From the NCBI RefSeq assembly GCF_027111355.2, contig NZ_CP114291.2, forward strand, positions 3,100,001-3,164,000: a stretch of 64,000 nt of DNA, read 5' to 3'. This DNA comes from Flavobacterium eburneipallidum (GTDB lineage Bacteria; Bacteroidota; Bacteroidia; Flavobacteriales; Flavobacteriaceae). How positions within the stretch are numbered: position 1 is the stretch's first letter; every line of letters starts with the position of its first letter. Below are positions 25,635 to 35,358 of this stretch, piece after piece. Made by a program: the position numbers and the translations under genes. The notes beneath the pieces are model-generated. The model worked only from the letters and a program-made list of their open reading frames with translations, had not been told where the DNA came from and searched no databases.

Positions 25635-27752
25635 CTACAGGTTTTTTATCACAAATTCACTTCTTCTGTTGAGTTCGTGTTGCTCTTCGGTACACGATTC
25701 ATCCGTTTTGCATTTTACAATTGGTGCTGACTCGCCATAACCTTTGGCAATAATTCGCTTGCTGTCAATTCCAGATTCTACGAGATATTCTTTGGTTGAT
25801 TGTGCTCTTTTTCCAGACAATTCAGCATTATATTTTAAATCCCCTCGGGAATCGGTGTGTGAACCAATTTCGACAACCATTTCAGGGTATTTCTTCATTA
25901 ATTCTAAAACTCGATTCAAAATAATTTTAGACTCTTTTCGGATGTACCATAAATCGTAATCGAAATAGATAGGATCTGTTTTGATAATCAATCGGTCTTT
26001 GTCCTTCACTACATCTTTTTCTTTTGCTAAAATGGCGTTGATTTTTTCTTTCTTTTTAATTTCAGCCTGAACAATTGCATCCTTTTTTGCTTTAATTTCC
26101 GCTTCTTTTAAAGCGATTACAGCCAAGGCCTCTTTCTGTTTTTTCTCTTCTTCCAATTGTTTTTTCTCTTCCTCGAGCTTTTGATTCTCTTGTTTTATAA
26201 CCTCAAGTGATTTTAATGCCATAGAAGCATCATTCGAATAATCCCTTGTTTTTCTTGAAACAACAGCTTTAGAATTATTAGTATAATTTTCTTTAGAAAC
26301 TAAAACAGTAAAAGATGATTCACAAGGAATTGTAAAATTAAACTTTCCATCAGCAGCAGTTGTTACTGAATTAATTTGTTTTTTAGCAGCATCTTGGATT
26401 ACTACAATGGCATTTTCTAGGGGCAATTTAGTATCCACATCTGTAATAATTCCAGCTATAAACTGCTTACAATCTTCGATTATCAAATCTTTGATTTCTT
26501 TCAATTGATAAACATCATCGCTTCCTTTTCCTGCTTCTCTATTGGATGAAAAATAACCTTCTTTCGTATCCGAATCGATATTAAATGCAAAATCATCTAA
26601 ATTAGAATTGACTGGCAGACCTACATTATTAGCTTTGCTGTATTCTTTATTTTTGATTTCAGACACAAAAACATCAAGCGAACCGTAGCCTAAATGTCCA
26701 TCGGAAGAGAAATACAATTTATTGTCTTTGGATACAAACGGGAATTGTTCTCTTTTATCTGTATTAATTGCAGCTCCTAAATTTTGAGGAATTCCAAAAA
26801 CACCTTCATTTACGGCTACCGAAAAAATATCAAATGAACCCAATGTTCCCGGCATATCCGATGCAAAGAATAATGTTTTTTCATCATTGCTCAAAGCAGG
26901 ATGTTCTACCGAATAATTCTCACTATTGAATGGTAATGAAGTTACATTTGTCCATTTTCCGTTTACCAATTCGGTTTTGAAGATTTGAAGATTGGATACT
27001 TTTTCTTCGTTTTTGCCTCTTCTTCCGTTTTTGTAATTATTTCTTGTGAAATAAGCTGTTTTACCATCTTTTGTGAAAATAATATTGGATTCGTGCATCG
27101 AAGTTTTTAGTTCTTTAGCAAAATAACGACCAATAGAATCTCTCGAATTTATATTTTTTAGTGGTATTGAAACCAAGTTTAAATAGGTTTCATTATCCCA
27201 TTTATAGACTTTATCCAATAATCCAGGTTTCTTTTTTACGGCAGCAAAAATCAGACTGTCGTTGTGTTTTACAGCTCCAAATTCTGAATTCTCCGTATTA
27301 AAAGCTAAATTTTTTATCTCATAACGGTTGCCAATTGCTGAAACATTTTCCAAGGTTTTAGTATCATTTTCAAATTGAGTTAAATCTTGAACATTTGCCG
27401 ATTTGGAATAATAATCTTTTAAAACTGCGTTGGCTTCGTCATAGGAATTGGTTGCTTTTAAAGTATGTGCAAATTTGAAATAGTAATTGCTATCCAAATC
27501 CTGACTGTAACTTCTAATTAGAAGTCGGTAATAACGTTGTGCATTTTTCAGGTCATTGGTATAATAATAACTATCTGCTAAATTCTTAACAGCTTCCACG
27601 GAAGGTTTTTCTGCCACTATTTTTTCATACAACTCAATGGCTTCGGTATAATTTGTTCGGTCAAAAAAACGTTTTGCTCTTTCTAATTCTTGGTTTTGAG
27701 CATTTATAAACTGTATAGAAAATACGAATATAATAAGTAGTAATTTTTTCAT
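25635..27752 (-). CDS. OmpA-family protein with TPR and PD40 regions (PorE-like)
   Basis: 705 residues from the ATG at 27752, which begins a signal peptide (MKKLLLIIFVFSIQFINAQ); earlier in-frame ATGs at 27761 and 27788 would overlap the upstream stop. Order: TPR pairs (to about 130), WD40-like PD40 beta-propeller repeats (for example ALSNDEKTLFFASDMPG), a carboxypeptidase-regulatory-like Ig domain, a Glu/Lys coiled coil (QKLEEEKKQLEEEKK), and a C-terminal OmpA peptidoglycan-binding domain with SHTDSRGDLKYNAELSGKRA and NRRSEFVI. This layout is that of PorE-like proteins that tie T9SS outer-membrane parts to peptidoglycan. It is last in a trio with SprF-like and T9SS cargo genes. Confidence 0.92.
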   Translation of the reverse strand: MKKLLLIIFVFSIQFINAQNQELERAKRFFDRTNYTEAIELYEKIVAEKPSVEAVKNLADSYYYTNDLKNAQRYYRLLIRSYSQDLDSNYYFKFAHTLKATNSYDEANAVLKDYYSKSANVQDLTQFENDTKTLENVSAIGNRYEIKNLAFNTENSEFGAVKHNDSLIFAAVKKKPGLLDKVYKWDNETYLNLVSIPLKNINSRDSIGRYFAKELKTSMHESNIIFTKDGKTAYFTRNNYKNGRRGKNEEKVSNLQIFKTELVNGKWTNVTSLPFNSENYSVEHPALSNDEKTLFFASDMPGTLGSFDIFSVAVNEGVFGIPQNLGAAINTDKREQFPFVSKDNKLYFSSDGHLGYGSLDVFVSEIKNKEYSKANNVGLPVNSNLDDFAFNIDSDTKEGYFSSNREAGKGSDDVYQLKEIKDLIIEDCKQFIAGIITDVDTKLPLENAIVVIQDAAKKQINSVTTAADGKFNFTIPCESSFTVLVSKENYTNNSKAVVSRKTRDYSNDASMALKSLEVIKQENQKLEEEKKQLEEEKKQKEALAVIALKEAEIKAKKDAIVQAEIKKKEKINAILAKEKDVVKDKDRLIIKTDPIYFDYDLWYIRKESKIILNRVLELMKKYPEMVVEIGSHTDSRGDLKYNAELSGKRAQSTKEYLVESGIDSKRIIAKGYGESAPIVKCKTDESCTEEQHELNRRSEFVIKNL

Positions 27753-27762
27753 ATTTTTCATT

Positions 27763-28698
27763 TTAAAAGAATCTTGGTGATTTATCATATCCTTTTCCTA
27801 ATAAATCTAAATTGAAGAGTAATATTATTTCGTGGGTTCCTGAATTGAACTGACCTATATTAGAAGTCGTATAATCATAGGCGTATCCCACTCTTAAATT
27901 AGGGGTAACATTTACATTCATCAAAACACTAAAAGCGTCATCCAATCGATAAGCGATTCCTAATTCAAACTTATTATCGTATAAAACATTAGCCGAAACA
28001 TCAATAGCAATGGGTGATCCCGTAACAAACCTTGACATAAAAGCTGGTTTCAACTTGAACATATCATTGATTTGGAAAACATAACCAGCGGTTAAAAAAG
28101 CGTGCATTTCTTCGGATCCATAAGCGCTGATTCCTGCTCTCTCTTCGATATGTTTGGAATTAAACAAATTAGGAACTGACAAACCAACATAATAGTTGTC
28201 GGTAAAATAATAAGCACCCACACCAATATTGGGTTTAGTGGTATTGATGTTTTGAGAAAATGCCAAATCTGTTGTCACGTCACCGCTTTCAAAACGGAAT
28301 CCATTGAAATTAGATTGCAAAGAGGTAAATCCAGCTTTCATACCGAAAGACAATTTATTATTACCGCCCAATTCCAAAATATAAGCAAAATCAGCATAGA
28401 AATTATTCTCTTTTTTGGCACCATCTCCAATATCATCTGAAATTAAAGACATTCCAACTTCAATCTTATCGCTCAAGGCTGTGTGTCCAAAAAAAGTAAA
28501 GGTTTTAGGAGCACCTACTGCTCCAACCCATTGTGTTCTGTATAAAGCACCCGTATTTAACATGGCTGCTTCCCCAGTTGCATAGGCTGGATTTACAGCA
28601 CTCATATTGTACATATAATGCGTATATTCAGGATCTTGCTGCGCTGATATATCTATGATGTAAAAGAAAAAACTTATTATAAATAGTATTTTTTTCAT
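27763..28698 (-). CDS. PorP/SprF-family outer-membrane protein
   Basis: 311 residues with signal peptide MKKILFIISFFFYIIDISAQ, then QDPEYTHYMYNMSAVNPAYAT, the hallmark start of the PorP/SprF family, and a predicted beta barrel ending near LLFNLDLLGKG. SprF is needed for SprB to reach the cell surface in F. johnsoniae, and homologues sit next to the cargo that they serve. Here the upstream gene encodes a type B T9SS cargo, 27 bases away, and the OmpA-like gene follows after ten bases, so the three form one operon. Confidence 0.94.
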   Translation of the reverse strand: MKKILFIISFFFYIIDISAQQDPEYTHYMYNMSAVNPAYATGEAAMLNTGALYRTQWVGAVGAPKTFTFFGHTALSDKIEVGMSLISDDIGDGAKKENNFYADFAYILELGGNNKLSFGMKAGFTSLQSNFNGFRFESGDVTTDLAFSQNINTTKPNIGVGAYYFTDNYYVGLSVPNLFNSKHIEERAGISAYGSEEMHAFLTAGYVFQINDMFKLKPAFMSRFVTGSPIAIDVSANVLYDNKFELGIAYRLDDAFSVLMNVNVTPNLRVGYAYDYTTSNIGQFNSGTHEIILLFNLDLLGKGYDKSPRFF

Positions 28699-28725
28699 TT
28701 GAAATTATATTAAAAGTAAATTAAA

Positions 28726-31593
28726 TTATCGGTTCAAATAAAGACTGCCTTGTTGAGGCGACTTATTGTCTTTATTAAAATTGATAATATAAAAATAGAC
28801 TCCATTAGGCACTATCGCATCACTAAAACCTGCTGATGCCGAATTTCTTCCGTCCCATTCTGGCTTGTTTTTATTTCCTTTAAACAGTACATTTCCATAT
28901 CTGTTATAAATTTCAAAGGTGTAATTTGGATATAAAAATTCAACTTCGGGAATTTTGAAAGTATCATTTACACCATCTGCATTTGGAGAAAATCCATCGG
29001 GAATAAAAAAGTCATAAGTAGTAGTACTACAATCAGTAAGCGAAACCGTTACAGCAAAATTATTTTTCGGAAGACAATTGGTAATTGGTGAAACATCAAA
29101 TCCGTAATAGATTATTTTATCTTGTAATAAAGTTGAATTGTCTATTAGATTTCCATTGACAGGTGCATCATACCATACTGTTGAATTAGGAATAGTAGTA
29201 TTTTGCATCAAATCCAAAACTTTAGGTTTATTGATTCCACAAAAAGTCTGATCACTCTGATTTAATATTGGAGCGGAAACCTCATTTATCTTAACTGCAA
29301 CTACCGTCGCTGTAGAAAGGCATAAAGTTGTTGGAGCTATTGTTTTAAGATAATAATTAGCAGATACTAATAAAGTAGAATTAGCAAGAGGTGTTGTGGC
29401 TGTTGCTGAATCAAACCATTGGTATTGTGCACCGTTCGGTATTAAATTAGCCACCGTAGCTGCTTCTATTTTACAAAACTCTTGTTGAGCTGTAGTGATT
29501 GGAGCTGCTGGAATAGGATTGATGGTGACCGCTACTTTCGTTGGTATTGAAAAGCACAAACTTGTTGGAGCTACTTCTCTCACATAATAATCTTTTGACA
29601 CTAATAGTACTGAACTGGCAAGAGGAGTTGTTGCAGTTTCCGAGTCAAACCACTGGTATTGAGAGCCATTTGGAGTTAAATTACCCACTTTTGCTGCATC
29701 TGCTTGACAAAAATTTTGTTGACTACCAGCAACTGGAGCACTAGGGATTGCATTTATCGCAAAAGCATCTGATACTGTACTCACTACTACACCACAAGTT
29801 GTATTGTCATTAATTAAATTTGTCAAACTAATGGTCGTTGTACCAGTATTACTTAATAAATTAGAAGGAATAATAAAACTAGCATTTCCGCCACTAGCAA
29901 CTAATGATAAGGTTTGTGTAGCTACATTGGCTCCCGATAATTGATAAGTAATTGTAGTAGCGGTCAAACTTCCTAAACCTGAAACTGCGACCGATACTGG
30001 TTCATTCAAACAATAATCATTTACAGCTATTTTTACATTTGTAGGATTGGGCAACGGATTTACTAGCATTGTTCCGTTAAGATTAACAATATTAGAACAA
30101 CTAGTGATTGTATTGGTGATTTTTGTAATGGTTACTACTGTATTCCCTTCATTCACGATAAAATTTGACGGGATAGTAAAACTTGAAACACCTCCAACTG
30201 AAACAATACGAATAGTTTGTGATGCTACAGTATTTGTTCCTGACAAATTATAAATTATATCATAAGTACCGTCTGCTAAAAATGTAGCATCGGTAATTTG
30301 TACCAAAGCACTTTTATTCTGACATACAGGAGCAATTGTCAATTTGGCTCCATCCAAAACAGGAGTTGGATATACATGCAAAATATCAAACAAATCGTTT
30401 ATGGTATTGTTACAAGCTCCTTCACTGTCAAAAGCAGTAATATTTGTTATTTGAACTCTAAAGTCTCCCACTTGCTGAAAATATTTTGAATCCAAAGGAA
30501 AATTTACTACTCCATTATTAAAAGTTACTAAATCGGTTTTGGTTTCGGCAGCTAGTCCAGATATAGAATATGTAACATAATATTGCCCGTTTGGAATAAC
30601 CGCAGGTCCTTTTGTCAATGTAACTGAATAACTAGCTGATGCAATTTGAGATTCACATATATCTGAACTGACCACTAAGGTAGCTCCAGTAAAATCAAGT
30701 AATTTTTCGATTCTAATTCTTACTGTTGATGTTTTCTTCTCACAAATTGGATTGGTTGGCAAAACTGTGTAGGAGAAGGTATAATTTCCTATTCCAAAAT
30801 TATTGTATATGTATTGAATATCTACATTATGATCTTTAAGAAAAGTAATTTGTCCAGAGCCATTATTGTCTTCCCATGTTCCTCCTGCATCCTCACTAGT
30901 AAGAAGATTATTCAAATCGTAATTAGAATAAACTGACAAATCATCACTATCACATAACAATAATTTAGAAGGATTTCCAGGTTTTGGTGCTCTAAAAACA
31001 GTAACAATCCCAGTTGAAGAAACTGCAGGACAATTACCAATAGCGGGTATAGTATAAGTAAATTGAGTATCTCCTAAACCTAATAATTCGGCATTAACAA
31101 AATTGCCCACAATTGGAGTATTTGTTTTATTATTATACCAACTTCCATTAGATTGCGCACTTACGTTACCTCCGCTCGTGTCAAAAACTTGAAAAAGGTT
31201 ATAATTCTGATCATCACTACAAGCGGTACTTTTAAAATCTGAAACTCCTGAATAACCTCCAATAGTAACTGTAATTGTTGCCGATGTATCTGCACAACCT
31301 CCACTAACAGTATAAGTAAAATGATAAACTCCACTACTAGATATTATTTGAGCATTTAAAACCCCAGTAGTTACATCTAAACCTCTTGAAAGATTATCAT
31401 CAGACCAAGTTCCTCCCGGAATAGCATTGGGACCTAGTAACGGAAACAACGCTATTGCCTGACTGCTAGAATTTGAAATATCGCATACTTCAAAATTTAA
31501 GACATCATTACCAGCACATTGCCCATAATTTTTAGTGGACGAGAAAAATAAAAGAATAAAAACTAGAATTAAGAAAGTGTATTTTTTAACCAT
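28726..31593 (-). CDS. Large T9SS cargo with gliding-type (type B) C-terminal domain
   Basis: 955 residues. A signal peptide (to about 24) is followed by a Cys-rich series of Ig-like and PKD-like segments (CDISNS, CSDDQNYN, CDSDDLSVYSN), then two closely related modules of about 80 residues, each with YQWFDS-TATTPLA, then the type B sorting domain: FFIPDGFSPNADGVNDTFKI, FEIYNRYGNVLFKG, EWDGR and PNGVYFYIINF at the C-terminus. Such domains direct export through the type IX system and surface display, as for SprB. The partners SprF-like and OmpA-like follow directly. It is probably an adhesin; no enzymatic domain is seen. Confidence 0.92.
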   Translation of the reverse strand: MVKKYTFLILVFILLFFSSTKNYGQCAGNDVLNFEVCDISNSSSQAIALFPLLGPNAIPGGTWSDDNLSRGLDVTTGVLNAQIISSSGVYHFTYTVSGGCADTSATITVTIGGYSGVSDFKSTACSDDQNYNLFQVFDTSGGNVSAQSNGSWYNNKTNTPIVGNFVNAELLGLGDTQFTYTIPAIGNCPAVSSTGIVTVFRAPKPGNPSKLLLCDSDDLSVYSNYDLNNLLTSEDAGGTWEDNNGSGQITFLKDHNVDIQYIYNNFGIGNYTFSYTVLPTNPICEKKTSTVRIRIEKLLDFTGATLVVSSDICESQIASASYSVTLTKGPAVIPNGQYYVTYSISGLAAETKTDLVTFNNGVVNFPLDSKYFQQVGDFRVQITNITAFDSEGACNNTINDLFDILHVYPTPVLDGAKLTIAPVCQNKSALVQITDATFLADGTYDIIYNLSGTNTVASQTIRIVSVGGVSSFTIPSNFIVNEGNTVVTITKITNTITSCSNIVNLNGTMLVNPLPNPTNVKIAVNDYCLNEPVSVAVSGLGSLTATTITYQLSGANVATQTLSLVASGGNASFIIPSNLLSNTGTTTISLTNLINDNTTCGVVVSTVSDAFAINAIPSAPVAGSQQNFCQADAAKVGNLTPNGSQYQWFDSETATTPLASSVLLVSKDYYVREVAPTSLCFSIPTKVAVTINPIPAAPITTAQQEFCKIEAATVANLIPNGAQYQWFDSATATTPLANSTLLVSANYYLKTIAPTTLCLSTATVVAVKINEVSAPILNQSDQTFCGINKPKVLDLMQNTTIPNSTVWYDAPVNGNLIDNSTLLQDKIIYYGFDVSPITNCLPKNNFAVTVSLTDCSTTTYDFFIPDGFSPNADGVNDTFKIPEVEFLYPNYTFEIYNRYGNVLFKGNKNKPEWDGRNSASAGFSDAIVPNGVYFYIINFNKDNKSPQQGSLYLNR
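29280..29757 (-). repeat. Two tandem coding repeats in the T9SS cargo
   Basis: Two consecutive units of about 240 bases encode similar 80-residue modules (NLTPNGSQYQWFDSETATT and NLIPNGAQYQWFDSATATT, with matching PTSLC/PTTLC segments). Long stretches also match at the DNA level, which suggests recent duplication. Confidence 0.75.
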
Positions 31594-31714
31594 AATTAAG
31601 TATTAAATTTCGTTAAAAATAATACTTTAATCCGAATAACACGGCAAAAAGCAATAAATCCGCATTTATTCACTTAAAAATTAGTCAAAAAAAAGGCTGT
31701 AATTTTTTAAATTC

Positions 31715-33025
31715 TCATAACACATTGTGTAATTGAAACTTAAATTTAAGCAATCTATCCTCTCTTTGAACCTCAAGAGTAACCCACTTTTCGTCCTCTG
31801 ATTTTAAAATGGCGTTGATTTTTTCTAACGAAAAATAATGAGCTGGCATCCCATTTATACGCACTAAAACATCTTCTTTTTGCAAACCAGCCTCGGCAGC
31901 CAAGGAATTTTTTCGAACATTTGTAATAACATAAACGGGCTTCAAATCAAATTTGTATTTGAAATTATTGACAACACTACCTCCCTCATATAACGGAACT
32001 GTTTCTAAACGAACCGTTTCCTGAACCCATTGCAAACCATAATGTTGCAATTCAATTCCTGTTTTATTGTAACTAAATGGATCGTCAAAATGACTGTTTT
32101 TCTTCAAATACAACTTTTGATTAGCGTAATCAAAAACCACCAAAAACCTTTTCAAAATCTCCGCTCCTACTGAACCCGATCTGCTTTTTACCATTTTTAC
32201 ATTTCTAACAGAGGTTGTATCTGGAAATGCCACAATAGGATTTTTAAAGTTAAATCCTGACATTGAAAACCGATCAATCTGGGCTCTTTTTCCCTCAATA
32301 TCTCCGCTAAATCCTTTTCCTAAATAATCTTCAAAATTTTTCTCGGGTACTTTTATATTTTTTGAACTATTTTGAAAAAGCCAAACTGCATCACTGTTTC
32401 CAATATCTATTAATAATTTGACAGGAATTTCCATATTACTCACCATCACATTAGCTTTAATATAAGGTTTCAATTTCTCGATAGTAATAGGAACGCTTTT
32501 GAATTTTTTCTCTATTTTGTTTCTATATTTTTCGGAATCCTTATAAATAGTAATTCTCTTTTTGTCGTAATTAATTTCTACCAAATTATTCTTCATAAAA
32601 TGATAACCAATAATACCATTGACAGGAATTCCAATGTGCGAAGACAGATTAAAACTTTGATCTAAAATAACGTAAACCAAATGTTCGGAAGATTTCAAAC
32701 CCGAAATCGTTAAAAAATTATTCTTGGATTTTAATCCATCCACAGAATTTTCACTTCCTAAACCTCTTAAAGCTACTTTTTCTACATCCAAAAAACGAAC
32801 CTCTTTTTTATCGTCCATACTAAACAGAATCGTTTCATCTACACCTGAATCTAGCAAAAAATTCAAGGGTACTCCGTTCACTTTTATAGGAATAAAAATT
32901 AAATTATTGATTAATTGGAAAGGAATCTCTACTTTATCAACATTTTTTTCAAATACAAAGCCATCCTGCGCTTGAGAAGGCAAGCTATAAATAAACAAAA
33001 AACATAAAATAGCTATTGTTTTCAT
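31715..33025 (-). CDS. Retropepsin-like aspartyl protease with PDZ domain
   Basis: 436 residues with a signal peptide ending near Ala19. Two repeated aspartyl-protease lobes follow: the first carries Asp59 in FLLDSGVDET and the flap-like NGIIGYHFM; the second carries Asp207 in KLLIDIGNSDAVW and VGAEILKRF. A PDZ domain (about 362-433; VRKNSLAAEAGLQKEDVLVRINGM) ends the protein. Bacterial proteins of this build are periplasmic or secreted proteases of unclear substrate. In the second lobe the usual D[ST]G is DIG, so it may not act as a full catalytic half. It is monocistronic and divergent from the aminotransferase gene. Confidence 0.88.
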   Translation of the reverse strand: MKTIAILCFLFIYSLPSQAQDGFVFEKNVDKVEIPFQLINNLIFIPIKVNGVPLNFLLDSGVDETILFSMDDKKEVRFLDVEKVALRGLGSENSVDGLKSKNNFLTISGLKSSEHLVYVILDQSFNLSSHIGIPVNGIIGYHFMKNNLVEINYDKKRITIYKDSEKYRNKIEKKFKSVPITIEKLKPYIKANVMVSNMEIPVKLLIDIGNSDAVWLFQNSSKNIKVPEKNFEDYLGKGFSGDIEGKRAQIDRFSMSGFNFKNPIVAFPDTTSVRNVKMVKSRSGSVGAEILKRFLVVFDYANQKLYLKKNSHFDDPFSYNKTGIELQHYGLQWVQETVRLETVPLYEGGSVVNNFKYKFDLKPVYVITNVRKNSLAAEAGLQKEDVLVRINGMPAHYFSLEKINAILKSEDEKWVTLEVQREDRLLKFKFQLHNVL

Positions 33026-33150
33026 CAGAATTGTTTGTATAAAGTTAGGAAATTATTAAACAATAATCTCCTTTTAACGTCAAATTAAGAGGGTTGAGTC
33101 CATTAAATTAGAAAAAAAAGTCGCAAATTTGCAGTCAAATTTTTTCAATC

Positions 33151-34380
33151 ATGCCTGAAATTTCCATCAGAGGTCAAAGAATGCCAGAATCGCCAATCCG
33201 AAAATTGGCTCCTTATGCTGATATAGCCAAAAAGAAAGGCCATAAAGTATATCATTTAAACATTGGTCAACCCGATATAAAAAGTCCAGAAATCGCCATT
33301 AATGCGATAAAAAATATTGACTTAACCATTATAGAATATGGCCCATCAGCGGGTTACGAAAGTTACCGCAGAAAGCTAGCTGATTTTTATACAAAACAAG
33401 ATGTAAAAGTTAGTTTTGAAGACATAATGATTACCACTGGTGGATCAGAAGCCTTACTATTTGCACTTGGAAGCATTATGGATCCTGGAGATGAAGTCAT
33501 CATTCCTGAACCTTTTTATGCTAATTATAGTGCTTTTTCAGAAGAATCAAGTGCAAAAGTTGTTCCTGTAATTTCCAATATCGAAAGCGGATTTACATTG
33601 CCAACCATCGAAGAATTCGAAAAAGCCATTACACCAAAATCAAAAGCAATTTTAATCTGTAATCCGAATAACCCAACGGGTTATTTGTATTCAGAATCAG
33701 AGATTAATCAATTGGGCGAATTGGTAAAAAAACATGATTTGTTTTTAATCGCTGACGAAGTGTATCGTGAATTTATTTATGACGAAAGAGATCAACATTT
33801 CTCTGTAATGAACTTAAAAGGAATCGAACAGAACGTAATAATGATTGATTCGGTTTCTAAAAGATACAGTATGTGTGGTGCTCGAATTGGTTGCATGGTG
33901 ACTAAAAACAGACAAGTTATCGCTGCTGCAATGAAATTTGCACAAGCACGTTTATGTCCGCCAACCATTGAACAAATTGCTTGCGAGGCTGCAATTGATA
34001 CTCCTCAAAGTTATTTTGACGAAGTAATTGTCGAATACAAAGAAAGAAGAGATACTTTGATTAGCGAATTGAATAAAATTGAAGGTGTTGTCGTGAAGAC
34101 TCCAAAAGCCGCTTTTTATTGTATCGCTCAATTGCCTGTTGACAACACAGATGATTTTGCTCAATGGTTATTAGAAAGTTACGATTCAAATGGAGAAACT
34201 GTAATGGTAGCTCCAGCAGCAGGATTTTACTCTACGCCAAACGTTGGTTTGAATCAAGTTCGAATTGCTTACGTCTTGAAAAAAGAAGATTTAATTCGTG
34301 CCGTACAAATTCTAAAAGACGCTATCCAAGTGTACAATTCCGAAAAAAATCAGTTGGTTTTAAAAAGCACTGTTAACTAA
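33151..34380 (+). CDS. PLP-dependent aminotransferase, class I/II
   Basis: 409 residues of the fold-type I aspartate/aromatic aminotransferase family. Visible motifs: GQPDIKSP near 39, TTGGSEALLFALG (95-107), NPNNPTGYLY (171-180) with Asn173, ADEVYREF (201-208) with Asp202, and SVSKRYSMCGARIG (234-247) with PLP-binding Lys237. It probably transaminates aspartate or aromatic/branched amino acids with 2-oxoglutarate; the exact substrate cannot be told. It is monocistronic; a palindromic repeat region follows before folE. Confidence 0.93.
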   Translation: MPEISIRGQRMPESPIRKLAPYADIAKKKGHKVYHLNIGQPDIKSPEIAINAIKNIDLTIIEYGPSAGYESYRRKLADFYTKQDVKVSFEDIMITTGGSEALLFALGSIMDPGDEVIIPEPFYANYSAFSEESSAKVVPVISNIESGFTLPTIEEFEKAITPKSKAILICNPNNPTGYLYSESEINQLGELVKKHDLFLIADEVYREFIYDERDQHFSVMNLKGIEQNVIMIDSVSKRYSMCGARIGCMVTKNRQVIAAAMKFAQARLCPPTIEQIACEAAIDTPQSYFDEVIVEYKERRDTLISELNKIEGVVVKTPKAAFYCIAQLPVDNTDDFAQWLLESYDSNGETVMVAPAAGFYSTPNVGLNQVRIAYVLKKEDLIRAVQILKDAIQVYNSEKNQLVLKSTVN

Positions 34381-34394
34381 AAAATAAAAAAGTC

Positions 34395-34512
34395 GCCACT
34401 AATTGCACAAATAAACACGAATTTTTAGATTCTGAAATTTCACTAATTCAATTAATTAGTGAAATTATTTTTTAAATATTATGAATTGGTGACAATTCGT
34501 GTAATTCGTGGC
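34395..34512. repeat. Palindromic repeat element after the aminotransferase gene
   Basis: Imperfect outer arms GCCACTAATTGCAC (34395-34408) and GTGTAATTCGTGGC (34499-34512), 12 of 14 matched, enclose a perfect 13-bp hairpin (34436-34448 with 34454-34466; AATTTCACTAATT) followed by a T-rich tract. The hairpin may terminate the aminotransferase transcript; the whole looks like a dispersed repeat. A similar element, with different sequence, is at 40481-40556. Confidence 0.6.
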
Positions 34513-34614
34513 TAAAATTTTAAAGACGTTTAATAAAGTCATCGAAATTCTTTGGCTTTTATTAATTATCTTTACCCACTTAAATTTATACACCCATAAT
34601 AACGATACCTTTCG

Positions 34615-35286
34615 ATGATAAACAACGAAGAACTTCACGACGAAATAGGAGATAATCACATTAGTTCATCTGCAAAAAATCCAGTAAGAGAAGACGCTTT
34701 TGATATTAGCGACGACCAAAAAATCGAAAAAATAAAAAAAGATGTAGAAAACATTTTGTTAACCCTTGGAATGGATTTAACAGACGATAGTCTAAAAGGA
34801 ACTCCCAATCGTGTAGCCAAAATGTTTGTTAAAGAAATTTTTGGCGGTCTAAATCCTGCCAAAAAACCAAAAGCATCCACATTCGACAACAATTATAAAT
34901 ACGGCGAGATGTTGGTTGAAAAAAATATCACGCTCTACTCTACCTGCGAACACCATTTGTTACCTATAATTGGAAGAGCACACGTGGCTTATATTTCTAA
35001 AGGAACTGTAATTGGTTTGTCTAAAATGAACCGTATTGTAGAATATTATGCCAAAAGACCACAAGTTCAGGAGCGTTTGACAATGCAAATTGTACAGGAA
35101 TTACAAGTTGCTCTTGGAACAGAAGATGTAGCTTGTGTAATTGATGCCAAACACCTTTGCGTAAACTCCAGAGGAATCAAAGACATCGAAAGTAGTACCG
35201 TAACTTCTGAATTTGGCGGAAAATTTAAAGAAGCACAAACTCGAAGAGAGTTCCTTGATTACATAAAATTAGACACGAAATTTTAA
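34615..35286 (+). CDS. folE: GTP cyclohydrolase I
   Basis: Converts GTP to dihydroneopterin triphosphate, the first step of folate and other pterin synthesis. 223 residues; the N-terminal 35 residues are a variable acidic extension. Zinc ligands Cys111, His114 and Cys182 are in STCEHHLLP and AKHLCVNSRG, with catalytic His113; SKMNRIVEYYAKRPQVQERL (136-155) is the conserved substrate-site region. It begins a plus-strand run with cysS, yidD and lgt (gaps 72, 78 and 61 bases). Its product could also feed the PTPS-like enzyme encoded at 42469. Confidence 0.97.
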   Translation: MINNEELHDEIGDNHISSSAKNPVREDAFDISDDQKIEKIKKDVENILLTLGMDLTDDSLKGTPNRVAKMFVKEIFGGLNPAKKPKASTFDNNYKYGEMLVEKNITLYSTCEHHLLPIIGRAHVAYISKGTVIGLSKMNRIVEYYAKRPQVQERLTMQIVQELQVALGTEDVACVIDAKHLCVNSRGIKDIESSTVTSEFGGKFKEAQTRREFLDYIKLDTKF

Positions 35287-35358
35287 ATAAAATGTTGATT
35301 CGTTGATTTGTTGATTCGGTAATTCGATAAACAAATAAACAAATAAACAAAAAAACAT

